Source: Phialophora verrucosa
Taxonomy: Eukaryota; Ascomycota; Eurotiomycetes; Chaetothyriales; Herpotrichiellaceae
Reading direction: 5' to 3'
NCBI GenBank assembly: GCA_002099365.1
Contig: MSED01000013.1
Span: 2,108,001-2,172,000 of the forward strand
Length of the DNA: 64,000 bases
Notes under the pieces: model-generated
Databases searched by the model: none
What the model saw: only the letters and a program-made list of their open reading frames with translations
What the model was told of the DNA's origin: nothing
Program-made: the position numbers and the translations under genes
In this document: one piece after another, positions 31,355-43,459 of the stretch
Numbering within the stretch: position 1 is the stretch's first letter
How the letters are laid out: every line of letters begins with the position of its first letter

Positions 31355-31646
31355 TCCAGGCCCGTGGGGACAAATGGCAATGCTGTTCCTATGCCCTTTG
31401 ACATGGCGCCTGCCAAACGCCTTGCCTTCTTGTATCTCATGATGGTATGCACAGTCTGTTCATCGCTTATGTCAAGGCCATTCGCCGCTCCACCGGTTGC
31501 CGCAGGTGCACGACAAATGCAGCATGCACACATATAATCAAACAACAAGCTGTCCAACGCCCGGGCTATGCTACCCAATGCCACAATGGTGCCTTTCACT
31601 GCCAACGCCCCGATCGTGCACGATGGCTGTCGCGCTGACCATCGCA

Positions 31647-34600
31647 TTAATGTCGCTTGTATTTCTAACAACGGTCAGCACTGGACAATGTAATCGAAAT
31701 TCAAACTTACTTCGTCGATTCTCCGCAGGTTCTGTTTGTCCAGCATGTTGCCAGCGCCCATCAATGTCTGCCCAACGGCCTTCGTGGCTCCAATCGCCGG
31801 CCGCAGAATGATGGTTGGGCTCTGTTTCAAGATGGCTGCAGCAGCACCTTTGGCAGAGCTACTGGCCATGACCTCGCCCGGAACTGCCACGATTGCATCT
31901 CTTGCAATCAACAAATCCCGTTCCAGGCTTGTATATGCCGTCCTCAATCCTTGTCTGATGCCAATTGGTTGGTCCGCATACAGTGAAATATGTTTTCGGC
32001 TCTCGTCTTCGTCGTCCAGGTCGCCCTGCTGCTCGCGAGACACGAGCAGCTCTTCAGTATTTTGCAGAATCTGCTGTGTACCAATTGCCATCTTTGCCCC
32101 GAGGTTGACCAGCTCAGTCGCCGTGGTCTTCGCAAACGCTAACGCCCCCTTCTGGATACTTCGAACAATTCGTCCATCCTTGCGATACTCGCGTATGGGT
32201 ACCGCAATGAGGTCTCGTACGCCGCTGGTAACGTCGACGAGAGGTCGGACGGGTGCCAAACCAGCCAGAACCCCCGGCAGCTGGTTGCTCTTGACGTCCG
32301 GCGTCCAGATGCTGTTCAGCATAAGACCTAGACGGTCGAATCCGGACACTCCATACAAGATCACTCGGCGTAGGACCATGTCAGCACGATCAAGAACAAC
32401 GAAATTCATAAACTCGGTGGTCCGGCCAGACCGGAGCGCTGCATAATCCACTTTCTTGGGCTTGTAGTCGAGTCTGACCTGCACGGCATTGATCTCTGCT
32501 CGTTGTAAGAACGGTGGGCTTGACGGCCCGCTGGCAGCTGGGACACTGTCATCTTTGAACTCGAAGAATCGGGTCAAAAAATCAAGCGCATCTTGATCAA
32601 CATGCAGTCTCAATGGCAGTACGGTGACTTTCAGTACCATCTCCGAAGCCGACAAGTCCGCGACCGGCTTCACATTTAACAGTTCAATGTGGACCATATT
32701 GGCGCCGTGTTCGCGCTCGCCCGCGTCTTGCATATATGTGACAAACTTCTTCCACGTGGACGTCGGGACGTGATCGAAGATCTCCAACTTTCTGACACGA
32801 ATATCGACCGAACTCTGAACTTCACTGCTGCCAGCAGGGAATGCCAGAAAGTCGGCTGAAATTCCCTCCAGCTCGAACGCCATCTTGTGGTGCTTGCTGC
32901 GATGGAGTTTGAGCTTCTTCTGACGTGGTACGGTCCCTGATGTACGTCTCGACGTAGTTGCCGTGACTGTCGTCCCTGTAGCATAGCTGCCCGTCTCGCT
33001 CACCATGTCATCGATATCATGATTGATAGCGGTTGCCAGGTCGCGTGGATCTTTGTTTGCCGGAATACCGATATAAATCGAGTTGAACAAGAAATCTCCA
33101 ATAACAGACTCGTCCTCTTCGTCCGCACCTGGAGCGCGACTAGTGCTTCGAGGACGTTTTGCCATAGCTTTGTTCTCGATTTCCTTCACAGCTTGTGAAA
33201 TCGTGTCTCTGGTAGACTGCCAATCGTATCCATCGAACAGATTCCATATGACGTGAACGTCTCTGACACGGACCTTCAATGGCGACTGTTCGAACATTGC
33301 GTCAGTTGCCAGGCCGTATGTGTTGTGAGTGGAATTCCAGCGGTGTGCCGTGCCGCCAACGGAAGATTTGGGTATGAAGTGATCTGCTCTGAAATCCAAG
33401 AGGCTGTGCATCATCACACTTTCGCTCATATCGCCAGCGTCGGAGCCTGTAGCGCCTACTGGAGCTATGTGGATGCTTTCAGTCATGGCCGAACGGCCGA
33501 GATCTGATTCGACGTGGCTGGCGGTCATTTCGTCGTCTGCATCATCAGCATCGCCATACAGGCCCACAAAATCATTCTCGTCCTCTTCATCATCGGAGTA
33601 TTCGGTATCATCCTTCGCGGATCGAGCAGTGACCGTATGACTTGAAGCTTGAAGACCGAGTTCGGGACCCGGCTCCGACACGAAAGCGTTACCCGTAAAC
33701 GAAGCCAGCATGTCCTGAATCGGAACGACCTCCGTTCTATATTTTGCGATCTTTGACGGTGGTGATGGTGGAGCTAATCCACCCAGAATCTGAATCATAG
33801 TCTGAGTGGAATCGGCACAAGTCTCTAGAAAGAGCAGGTTGTTGCGGAATTCAATGTCCAGTCGGCTTTCGGAAGTGGCCTTGTCCTCGACAACATGGAT
33901 GATGGCAGAGGCAGATGACATTGACCCAACAGGGACGAAGCCAGCCTTGGTCAACTGCTGAACTTGATCGTTCTCCTCGAAATACAGTTTGTGGTCGACG
34001 TTGCCAGATTCCAGCCCAACAGTAGAGGCATCATTGATGATCAAAAGAGAAGCCTTTTTGATGTCGAGGGAATCAGTTGAGCCCCTCTTCTGGTTCTCAT
34101 GCCGTATGACGGCGTCGGTCAGTACGAACAGCCCTTTTGCTGGGTTTTGATCTGGATTGAGTGCGATTGCTGAATCTCTGAAAGCAACAGAAACTCGGAT
34201 CTTCCGGGCCAGCGAATGTGCATCAGCACCGCTACCACTAGACAAAGATGGACTGGAGGGAGGCGAAGCAACGGTCTGCCTGTCGAGCGTCTCTTCTGCC
34301 CTCAGGCGCTCGACAAGGGCCGTAAGGGCAACAATTATAGGTACCTTGTACTCGATGCACGTGTTTGAAAGCTTTAACCGGACAGTTGGATCCATCTCAT
34401 CTGCGATGAAGCGACACATAAACATGGGCGGCCCCAGGACGGTCTTGCTCTGGGGAAGCACATCACCTATCACGACATCGCCATTGCGCGATAGTGTCCA
34501 AGCTGCAATTTGGGCAGCAGCAAGTGAAGGAACATTGATGTGAGCCCCTTCCGCCAGTTCGGCCTGGAGTCTGAGTGGACCAAATTCTTCGTCGACATCG

Positions 34601-37600
34601 AAGCGAAAGTCAAGCTTCTTGATCAGGGCGAAAGTAAGTACACCAGGACGATCATCTTCAGGTAGGTATTTGGTGACTGATGATAGCTTTGACATTTCGT
34701 CCGCAATCTTGGTGAGGTGCGGCACCCAGCGCAGTCCCAAAGCCCCAGCCTGGAGGTCGCCGACAGCGAGGCGTAATACACCACCTTTCCGACGTTGCCT
34801 CAACAGCGTATCAACCATGATGTCGTCATCTTGGTCGTACTTGTCGCTCGAAGGCGTGATTAGAGACAGCAGTCTATCCAGATCGTCGTCGTCTGGGGAG
34901 TTCGAGTAGTGGAGTTCGATATTGCGGATCTTTGCGTAGATATCCCCGCGAGACCTAGAGCCCGCAAGCAACGGGCCTTCGATAGCGGCGCCATCAATGA
35001 CCAGCCTGACATTGTTATCGCGGTAGACTGTCTTGATGGCAGAAGACTTTATCTGGATAGAAGACTCGGATCCGATCAAGTCAAGAATTGCCCCGGAGAT
35101 TCTAACATCAACCTTCAGCGACGTCGATAACGGATCGCTTTCCGCACGCGGTCTTCTCTGAGGGTCATTGAACCTCACCGTACGCAGCTTCGCCTCAGGT
35201 GCCGGCGCAGTTGCCGGGCCTTTGACAGTATTTGTCGACATAATGGAGTTTCCCAGATCCAGGAGTGAGCTCAAGCCGCCACTTCTGCTGAGGACATCAT
35301 CAATGACCAAAAGGTCGAGGACAACATGGACAGGTTTGACCTGGATTTCGTATCGGTTGCCTGTCATGGTAACCACAACATCATGAGGTCTGAGCATGGA
35401 ACTGGTCGCTATGGAGTCGCGTACACTGATCGAGTCGACGAATGAAAGCACTTCCCTTGAGCCGTGAGTCATCATGATCTTCGATATCGACAGTCGCTGG
35501 CTTCCTGGAGTTGACACTGCCGAGAAATTGATAGAAGAGAAGGACAACTTCAGAAGAGCTTCTTGGCTGGACAGGACCGACTCGATAGTCTGTACCCCTA
35601 CGTTGCTCGGCGGTTTCTTCGACACGGACTCACATACGTTCACGGATATGTCTTTGATGCTGACGTCGGGAAGAGAAGACTTCTGAGTCGGAGCTGAACC
35701 TTTAGGTTTCTCTGCCACCGGTGGAACAGCGTCCGAAGCAGTCTGTGCCGCTCTAACAAGAATCCGGCAGATCATAATGTCGAGGTCAATGGATACAGCT
35801 CCGATGTCGATGCTCAGGTTGTCTTTTGGTTGCGCAACGGTCTGCTCCTGTCCCATAGAGCGGGTAGACTGTAAGCGCGAGTCGCTCAGGAAAGTACTCG
35901 GCGAGCTTCTTCCTCCAGCATGAGTTTGACGAATCTGAGAAGCGTGACTTGGACGTGGTGGTGAAACCGGCCGCTGATCACTCGAGAAAGACTCTTGGTG
36001 ATGAGGCTCGGGTACCTGTAGCCGCACAGAATCCACATGTAGAATCCGAGATTGGAAATATGATGCTAGGCTACCCTCGAGTACGCCCTCACCAGCTGAT
36101 ACACCAGGTTCGCAGGGAGATTGTCGCTGCGCTGTCGTCGGGACATCTTCTTCTCGACCGGGTTGCGCAGTCCCCTGCGTCAAAGCAACTGGCGGATCGT
36201 CTGTGTCTTCGGGCTCCTGATAGGTTTGATCTGGCTCTGGTTCGGCTAGCGGTTGTGACCATCCGAACCCACCGGGCATGTTTGGCATATCACTCATTGC
36301 ACTCATATACATGCTCTCTGCCTCAGCGTGCGTAAACGTCCTAGACTCTGCCAAATCTTCTTGGTGATAAGCCGAGTGCTGGGCGACCGAGTGCTGGGCG
36401 ACCTGAGCACCGCCCTGATGTATCGTACTCTGTGCTGTTTCCGCGTACGCTCGGTTATCAGTCGAGGAGAACTCATATGACGAGTCCCTCAAAACGGGGA
36501 TAGTTCTCGAAGTTCTCCCAAAGATAGTAGAATCCGATAGAGCTGCGTCCTCAAGTCCGAGCCCAAGACCAGAATTGCTTAAAGAGGCAACCGAGAGCTT
36601 TGAACGATCTGAGTGTTGGCTGAGGCTGGCGCTGCTTGACGGACCGCCGTCGCTGTTGTCACTGTGGGTACTGGTTGGGTGCGACAGTCGAGGCCGTGAT
36701 CTGGTCAACTTGGGCGAGCTCAAGCCCGAGAACTCAGAGAAAGTCTCAGACTCGGACAGAACAAACAGCTGGATATTCTCAATTGTGACCGATCGCCTCG
36801 TATTTGGCCGAGCCTCGTCTATTCCTGTTGTCTGCAGTGCATCTACGCCAATGTTTCCAACTGAAAGCATGAACTTGGTGCTCTCTGCTGAACCGACGCC
36901 CGGCACCGAGAGGTCCATCTCTAAGATGACGTTAACGTCGTTGACTTTGACAGCCAACCGGTCTGCGACACCCTTGAGGAAGTTGGCGACGAAGGTAGGC
37001 AGTGATAGTCCACCCGGCATGCCGAGGCCGACATCCTCACTCGAGGCCGATGATACCACGGATTCTTGCATGTGCATCTGTGATTGTGACTCGAGGACCG
37101 CTTGTAGTTCATCTCTTTCCCCAGGTGATTCTGCCTCCAGAAACGACGCAGCCAAATCTTCTGATCTTGGGATGACTTGAGACAACTCCAAGTGCCCTGC
37201 TCTTCCATTTTTGCCGCCAGGATCATGTACGGAAGGGGAGGATAACCGAGGGAGGTTTGCTCGGTCTGTCTTGCTTGGAGCAGATCCACCTTTTGAACGA
37301 GACGTTGGTGCCGTTGCTCCTGTGGCGAGCTGTGGTCGGACACTCACTATGACATCCACGCCTTCAACTTCGACTTCGATGCCAGATATATGGAGGTCTG
37401 AGGGAACAGTCAAGCGGAGGACTTTGATCGAGGCATGAGTGAGGATGAGGGAAGGCGGAAGTTGAAGAATGTCAGTCACTCTCTTGGCCTTGATGCCCAC
37501 ATTCTTGAGTTCGACGACGGTTCGCTGACCCCATTTGAGCCCCAAGTTGTCGAGGTCAAACTCATCCGAGTCTAGGAAGTCGAGTCGGTTGAGGAGGTAT

Positions 37601-37644
37601 CGAAGAAGGCGCTTCTGGAAGTACGACGGAAGGAAGTACGACAT
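31647..37644 (-). CDS. ATG2: Autophagy-related lipid-transfer protein Atg2
   Basis: A very long exon (31711-37644, ATG at 37644) plus a terminal exon of 18 nt (31647-31664), split by a 46-nt intron with GTAAGT, branch GCTGACC and TTAG. The joined product is 1983 aa. Without splicing the frame runs into eleven unrelated residues; with it the ending becomes LRRIDEKYKRH. The N-terminal chorein domain (residues 1 to about 105, MSYFLPSYFQKRLLRYLLNR) forms the entry of the hydrophobic lipid groove. A long Ser-rich disordered region (about 150-560) follows, then the repeating beta-groove body. The conserved C-terminal segment (PLVDVTSGVRDLIAVP, about residues 1785-1850) holds amphipathic helices for membrane targeting. 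Atg2 acts with Atg18 and Atg9 to move phospholipid from the ER to the phagophore. Confidence 0.95.
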
Positions 37645-38565
37645 GTCGAAGGTGACTTGAGCCTTCCTGGCTCCCAGATACGATGACTATCTGGTCGACG
37701 CTTTCATGACGGGTGCGAGGGGCGTGCTCAAGGCTGTCAACGACGTTTGATGGAGAAGAGAAGTCCAGTTCTGGACAATGACATGCACGTCAACATGGGG
37801 GACGGCGAATGATCAGAGATCAGCACAAAGCCGGTAGAGGTTGGAGACGCTTCTCTCAGGCCGGGCCCAGGTTGTTTGTCGTCTTCCAATCAGGGAATCT
37901 GAGTGCCTACTGTGTACAGAGAACACATATCAGGTGTTGCGGTATGTCTACACCTGCCCGTTAATCCGGCCAAAGCCAGGCGCGCAGGAACGGTCTTCAG
38001 TCGGAGAAATCAGGCAGATCTCGAGCACGGTCTCTGACGACTGACGTGCTACGTAGGGACTAGGTTCCCACGCCGGGCATCTGCTCCACAGCGATAAGTG
38101 CCGCCCGGGCTCATGCAGGTTAGCCAACGAGGGGCGCTCGGGCGTCTGTTTGGGCATAGCGCTAGGCGTTCTCAGCCAGTGACATTCGGGGTGCCGGTGG
38201 TACCGTGGGGGGATTGGCCTGTTGGTCACGCTGCACAAGACCCTTGGGTGCCAAACGCCACATGACAGGGTCCAAACGAGACTCAAAAGACAGCCATCAC
38301 CGACTGGGTCTCAAAGCCCTCGGTGTCCCAGCCTCACGGGCCCTCGCGTGCACTAAGAGTCGAATAGCCAGGCGGAAGACATTCATCATAACCGTTGTTT
38401 CTTCGTAGAACACGTTCTGTTCAAGCCTTGTCCTGTTGAAGACTACTTCAATTTCCGCTTGCATGTTGTTCAACGACGAACCAGGAAGTCAGGTGAGCGA
38501 CAGCGAGGTTGACGAATCACTGCCCCTAATAACCATACTAGCAAATGTTCGGACCGCAAAATCTC
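37645..38565. other. ATG2 promoter and adenosine deaminase 3' flank
   Basis: No supported gene or repeat in this 0.9-kb stretch. Confidence 0.4.
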
Positions 38566-38672
38566 TCATTCATCGTCCTCTTCGTCCTCGTCATCTTCAT
38601 CATCCTCATCCTCTTCGGACTCGTCTTCATCTTCGTCCTCTCCATCCTCTTCCTCAGCCTCTAGGGGATACT
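38566..38672 (-). repeat. Acidic GAN-codon tract (poly Asp/Glu tail)
   Basis: Degenerate GAN codons on the minus strand encode an unbroken run of Asp/Glu with rare Ser/Gly at the C-terminus of the deaminase. A chaperone-like or basic-partner-binding tail is possible but unproven. Confidence 0.8.
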
Positions 38673-40404
38673 CCATCAAAATCCACTGACACCACTTCTC
38701 AAACTCGGCCCTCCACTGTCGAAGGAGCTTCGCCTTTGTGCCCTTGCCTAGGTAGCCGTCCGCAATATCCTTGGTCCACTCCCCTGGCTTCTGGTCTTCG
38801 ATTGCGCACCATTTCAGTGAGTTCTCGGCCATGGTTGCCAAACCTTCCAAGCCAAGATTCTCAAATCCCATGTATGCTTGCCAGAAATCGTGACTCAATC
38901 CATTCTTGCCGTGCCCCAGGATCGCAGGGTCGTCATTGTTCAGGGATACGGACACACCTCGAGAAAGCAATGCCGGCAAGGAGTGGGAGAGGATCGAGCT
39001 TGACAACCGCAGGATTTCGTTCGATATCGGGCAGCTTTCGACCAGTATCTTCTTTTCCTTGACCATATCGATGAGCAAGGGGTGCTTGTAGAGCGAATAA
39101 CCATGACCAATGCGTCGAGTGCCCAACAGGACAGCATCAAACAAATTGTTGTCTGTACTGTCTCCATCGCCCAAGCACTCGCCAGCGTGGAAGAAGAATG
39201 GCAGATCCACACCCGCCTCAGCACACTTCTTCTTGAACCAGAACACCAGCGGTGTAAGATCCTTCAAGGTTCTTCCTCGATCCTCCTGTGCCACGAAATC
39301 AAAGCCACAGATTAGCCGCGGGAATTTCTTCTTCATCCGGATGCACTCTTTCATCGAGGCCGCAAGGATGCGATTGTCGTCTCTACGGACGACAGTCCAA
39401 ATCATGCGTGCACCAATGAAGCTCTTGCCCGCTTCCGACCGCTTGAATTTGTCAATCTCTTCACCGAGCACCTTGAAAAACTCGTCATATTTGCCAATTT
39501 GCCCTGTCGTCTGGCCTTGTCGTCGGAATTCAAATTTGAAAGCGATTCTCAAGTCCACGTAGGTGATGCCATCGGCCGCTAGTTGGCCAAGCAGTCTTTG
39601 TATTGCGCGGCGGAAAATGGGTTCGTAAGTGAACATCCAGGTGATCACTAGGAACGTGCTTTGGAACTTCCTCCATATGGCATCTAGGCCGTGGTGATGG
39701 CAAAGTGACTCTTCGGCGGTAACGGTGCATCTGCTGATTAGCCATTTCTTGAATGTCGTCTCGTCATCGGGAAAGGTCCGTTGTGCTTCCCTGATTGGGA
39801 TTGGGGTGTTCGTTTTGTATGCTGCGTTCCAGATACTCCCTGCGTTCTTCTGTTTTTTGATCTCTTCATCTGGATAGTACCTGAATTGTAGGGCACCTGT
39901 GGTTCGTTTGCCTTTATCGCTCAGACCTTCCGGTGCAAGCATGCAAAAGCCCTTCTCGGCCAGAGCCTGATCCACCAACCAATCAATATCGATCATAGCG
40001 TCCATATGAGCGTGTAGTAAAGCACCCTTGGGCATCTTTTCCATGATCTTCCACAGGTCGGTTGTCTCCATACGATCGCGTGCTAAAGTGAACATCATCC
40101 CCGGGTAGAGATTGCCGCCATTCTTATCGGCAAGGCTATCTTCGAACTCCGATGTCCAGACAGACTGTAGTTCTCTGCGCCGAATTGAAGCCATGATTTT
40201 CGCAGCTTGCTTCGCCATGGGGGACATGCCTTGCTTGAATGCTCGATCATGTCGTTGCTTCTTTTCCTGCTCAATTAGGGCTTGCCGACCTGCCATGTAT
40301 TTTTGAATGAATGGGTCGTCAACCTGAGGGATGCCCTCGTCAAGTTCCCATTCGACTTGAGAGTCGATCGACTCATCGTCAGACAGATTGGCATTAGGGG
40401 CCAT
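38566..40404 (-). CDS. CECR1/ADGF-type adenosine deaminase
   Basis: An intronless frame of 612 aa. The ATG at 40404 is the first in the frame. The metal-dependent deaminase barrel is complete. The first zinc-binding pair lies in LLHAHMDAM (about residues 130-138). The third histidine and catalytic glutamate lie in FFHAGECLG (about 402-410). The catalytic histidine region RIGHGYSLY lies near 429, and NNDDPAILG with the zinc-binding aspartates near 486. Domain order and size fit the ADGF/CECR1 group rather than the short ADA. The group typically deaminates adenosine; animal members are secreted growth factors. Here there is no signal peptide, so an intracellular purine-salvage role is inferred. 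The last ~36 residues are almost entirely Glu/Asp. Confidence 0.9.
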   Translation of the reverse strand: MAPNANLSDDESIDSQVEWELDEGIPQVDDPFIQKYMAGRQALIEQEKKQRHDRAFKQGMSPMAKQAAKIMASIRRRELQSVWTSEFEDSLADKNGGNLYPGMMFTLARDRMETTDLWKIMEKMPKGALLHAHMDAMIDIDWLVDQALAEKGFCMLAPEGLSDKGKRTTGALQFRYYPDEEIKKQKNAGSIWNAAYKTNTPIPIREAQRTFPDDETTFKKWLISRCTVTAEESLCHHHGLDAIWRKFQSTFLVITWMFTYEPIFRRAIQRLLGQLAADGITYVDLRIAFKFEFRRQGQTTGQIGKYDEFFKVLGEEIDKFKRSEAGKSFIGARMIWTVVRRDDNRILAASMKECIRMKKKFPRLICGFDFVAQEDRGRTLKDLTPLVFWFKKKCAEAGVDLPFFFHAGECLGDGDSTDNNLFDAVLLGTRRIGHGYSLYKHPLLIDMVKEKKILVESCPISNEILRLSSSILSHSLPALLSRGVSVSLNNDDPAILGHGKNGLSHDFWQAYMGFENLGLEGLATMAENSLKWCAIEDQKPGEWTKDIADGYLGKGTKAKLLRQWRAEFEKWCQWILMEYPLEAEEEDGEDEDEDESEEDEDDEDDEDEEDDE

Positions 40405-41598
40405 AGTGTGCAGCCTCAAGACCAGGCTAGCAGTGGGAGATCGGAGGGGGTCACGACTTATGTGGTAAAGGCTCGTGTGATAGATGGAGGGGCGTGAATA
40501 TCCGCTGTCGGAAGAAATTGACCCGACAGCTTGGCACGCTGCTTTTACAGCTTCTGATCTTCAAGGCTGACGATGAGGCTGAGCATCTAAGGAGTATGCC
40601 TTGCTTGCTTGAACGGGACTGGGTTGTAGCAACAGATCAGACATATAGTCATGATTACTTTGAGAGATAGAAGGAGGAATGAGCAATGCTAATCGTTTGC
40701 TGCATCATGTTCGACGTCTCTTGATAGGAGACTGCACGTAGCATGTAATCACAATGTTGTTCTCCCTGCGCATAAAGAGAACAATATAACCCGCTATGAC
40801 CTCAATTATATGCCAACTCAGACCAGGGTGACGATATCCTACTGCGTTTGTCCTTGTTGAGCCAATCCCCCCGTCCTACAAGCCATTCTCCTCAGCTGAA
40901 CAAGGTTGTCTCAATAGTACCAATCAGACCGAACAATATTTCCGTGCCCGTGCTATACGCACTGATGGCTGCCCCAAGTCTTCAATGACAAAGGTGATGA
41001 AGATGCAGTGACCCCAATCTCCATCATTACAGACGCACATCGTGATATGCTTGATTTCTGGGACTCGATATCACAGCTTCTGAGTCAAAGTGCAGCGGTA
41101 AACAAGAACTTACACTATGGGTCTGGAACGTGCTGAGTACCCAGCACATATAAGAGAGCCGCGACTTGTCGTGTCAAGGCGGGAAGCCCTTCACCATGTT
41201 CACGGCCGCCTGTTTGGCAAATGGTCTTCACTGTCTGTCTGCTTGTCTGTTGTCCCTTATTCCATCGACAGCCCAACGACGCAAGAGCCTGTGAGAAGCA
41301 GGTGTGAAAGGCGGTATTTATCGTGGCTGAGGAGACGGCCATCATCGCGCGCAAGGATACTGTGAAGGGGAGCTCGAGAATCAATCCTCCATCATTGGCT
41401 CGCTTGTCGTGGCAAGGCTGAATAGCCGGCACACTTTCCCCAATCACCCCTCTATTGACCGCCCGAGGTCGGTGGAAAACCACGGCGCACACGAGAGTGT
41501 TCTCTAGCTTTCAGCAAAGCCACCATACATTCCTGTAAGGGTTCGCTTGCTTCCATCGCTGTCCAGCCCTCTGCGGCTGCTTTGGTGCCGGCGCCAAC
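40405..41598. other. Divergent promoter region (adenosine deaminase / sideroflexin)
   Basis: 1.2 kb between two divergent start codons. No supported coding frame or repeat. Confidence 0.4.
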
Positions 41599-42781
41599 AT
41601 GTCCGCCTCACTTCCTGGGAGTCGGGACCTCCCCGCTTCTCAATATGACCTCTCCACGTACTGGGGCCGTGTCAAGCAGTCAGCGCAGATCGCAGATCCG
41701 AGGTGAGGAAGAACAAAACCATTACGCGGGGTGACACCGAGACCTCTGGCTGGAGACTATACGCGCCCCATAATGGCGCTGAAGGTACAGCGCAACAGAC
41801 CATAGCACAGAGCTTATACACCCGAAGCAGATTCATTGACCGTCTTGATGCTAATATGTGTGGTCTGCCAGGACGCTCTTCGTCTCCTCCTCCGGCCTTG
41901 AGAATGCAAAGAAGCTAGTGACCTCCTACAAGACGGGGCAAGCGAAAGTTATGACACCAGAGATATGGCAAGCAAAGAAGATTGTCGACTCGACGCTACA
42001 CCCCGACACAGGCCAGCCGGTCTTCCTCCCCTTTCGCATGTCTTGCTTCGTCATCTCCAACCTGGTCGTCACCGCGGGAATGCTCACGCCGAACATGACT
42101 ACCGCCGGCACGGTGGCGTGGCAGGTGATAAACCAGTCCCTCAACGTAGCCATCAACTCGGCAAACGCGAATAAATCGTCCCCCCTCTCCACCTCAACAC
42201 TGGTCAAGTCCTACTTGTTAGCCGTCTCGGCATCCTGCTCCGTCGCCGTGGGCCTCAACTCCCTCGTCCCCCGCCTGAAGCGAGTTTCGCCCAACACAAA
42301 ACTCATCCTCGGCCGCCTCGTGCCCTTCGCAGCAGTCGCATCCGCCGGCGCACTGAACGTCTTCCTCATGCGCGGCGAAGAGATCCGTCGCGGAATCGAC
42401 ATATTCCCTGTTCAATCGGAGGCAGAGAAAGCCGAGCGCGAAAAGACAGGCAAGGAGGTCGCAAGTCTGGGCAAATCCCGCAAGGCCGCGTTGTTGGCTG
42501 TAGGAGAGACGGCCATCTCACGCGTGTTGAATGCCACGCCGATCATGGTCATCCCGCCCTTGGTTTTAGTCCGGCTACAAAAGACCGAGTGGTTGAAGCA
42601 GAGGCCGAGGATGGTCTTGCCCGTGAACCTGGGACTAATCTTGACGACCAGCATCTTCGCCCTGCCCTTGGCGTTAGCGGCTTTCCCCCAGAGGCAGGCT
42701 GTCAGCGCACATACCTTGGAGAAGGAGTTCTGGGACAAGGGTGGAGAAGGCGGACTGGTTGAGTTCAACCGTGGTATTTGA
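41599..42781 (+). CDS. FSF1: Sideroflexin, mitochondrial amino-acid carrier
   Basis: Two exons: 41599-41702 and 41872-42781, with an intron of 169 nt (GTGAGG...GCCAG), unusually long for this window. The junction codon AG|G keeps frame and the product is 337 aa. The N-terminal motif YDLSTYWGRVKQSAQIADPRTLF and the diagnostic HPDTGQPVFLPFRMS are both present. Membrane segments follow at about residues 95-115, 145-165, 175-195, 235-255 and 270-290. The length matches the family (about 320-340 aa). Sideroflexins sit in the inner mitochondrial membrane; animal SFXN1 imports serine for one-carbon metabolism, and the yeast member is Fsf1. The fungal substrate is inferred. Confidence 0.93.
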
Positions 42782-43459
42782 TCAGAGGACGTTCAGATGT
42801 CCACCTTTCGTACGAGCAGGTGAACTGAGAACATTGAACACACCGCACCTTTCCCCTAAGAGAAAGTATCGCCAGATCGCGAGGCTCGCCCCTTCGAAGA
42901 GGCCCGGGCAGCATTGTACCGTCGTCCCAAAGATTTGCCTCTGTGTGGATAGGCGACAGGAGCCAGAGAGGCTGTCGAAGGGGCGGTAAAGTCAAGCACA
43001 CAGTCCGCGAAGCAATGGGTTGCAAACATGCGAGCATTCAAGGCGTATCATCGAGACGGCATCTTGGGGACGGAACGGCGGGGGAAGCAAGAAATGGGTG
43101 CACATAGAACACAGTCGCATAGAGAGGGAACAGCCTCACGATCGTAAGAATACCATTGAACGAGCTGTTGAGGCGCCAGAATCATTGTTTAGGCATTAGT
43201 TCCGTATCGGCTCCAACTCAGAGCTCACTGGCACAGTCCTGTATCTATTTCAGCCCTTCCCAACGCCTTGTGGCCTGTAAGGGAGATCCTGGACATGTAA
43301 ATCGCTCACACGCTCGGATTATCCCGTCAACCATCGCCGTGGAGCGCCATGCTCTTTGCTGCCTCGTAGTATTTCCATTGTGTGCGCAAAGCCCATGAAT
43401 GCATGCATCAGGTTGACTTCTCCAGTAAGAGAAGTGCTTGCCTGGCTCACTTTTCCGTC
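42782..43459. other. Convergent 3' region (sideroflexin / elongase)
   Basis: No supported gene. It holds the 3' flanks of two convergent genes. Confidence 0.4.

Larger units (their letters stand above)
30038..31646. other. Intergenic region between vWA protein and ATG2
   Basis: 1.6 kb with no supported gene. It contains the vWA promoter (a TATATA word at 30209-30214) and the ATG2 3' flank. A hexamer repeat lies at 31319-31354. Short frames at 30463-30927 show no domain. Confidence 0.4.

Noticed and set aside
31246..31671. Antisense and sense frames through the GCAAAT hexamer repeat
   Set aside because: Apparent His/Leu or Asn/Ala repeats are just translation of the simple repeat; no flanking coding signal.
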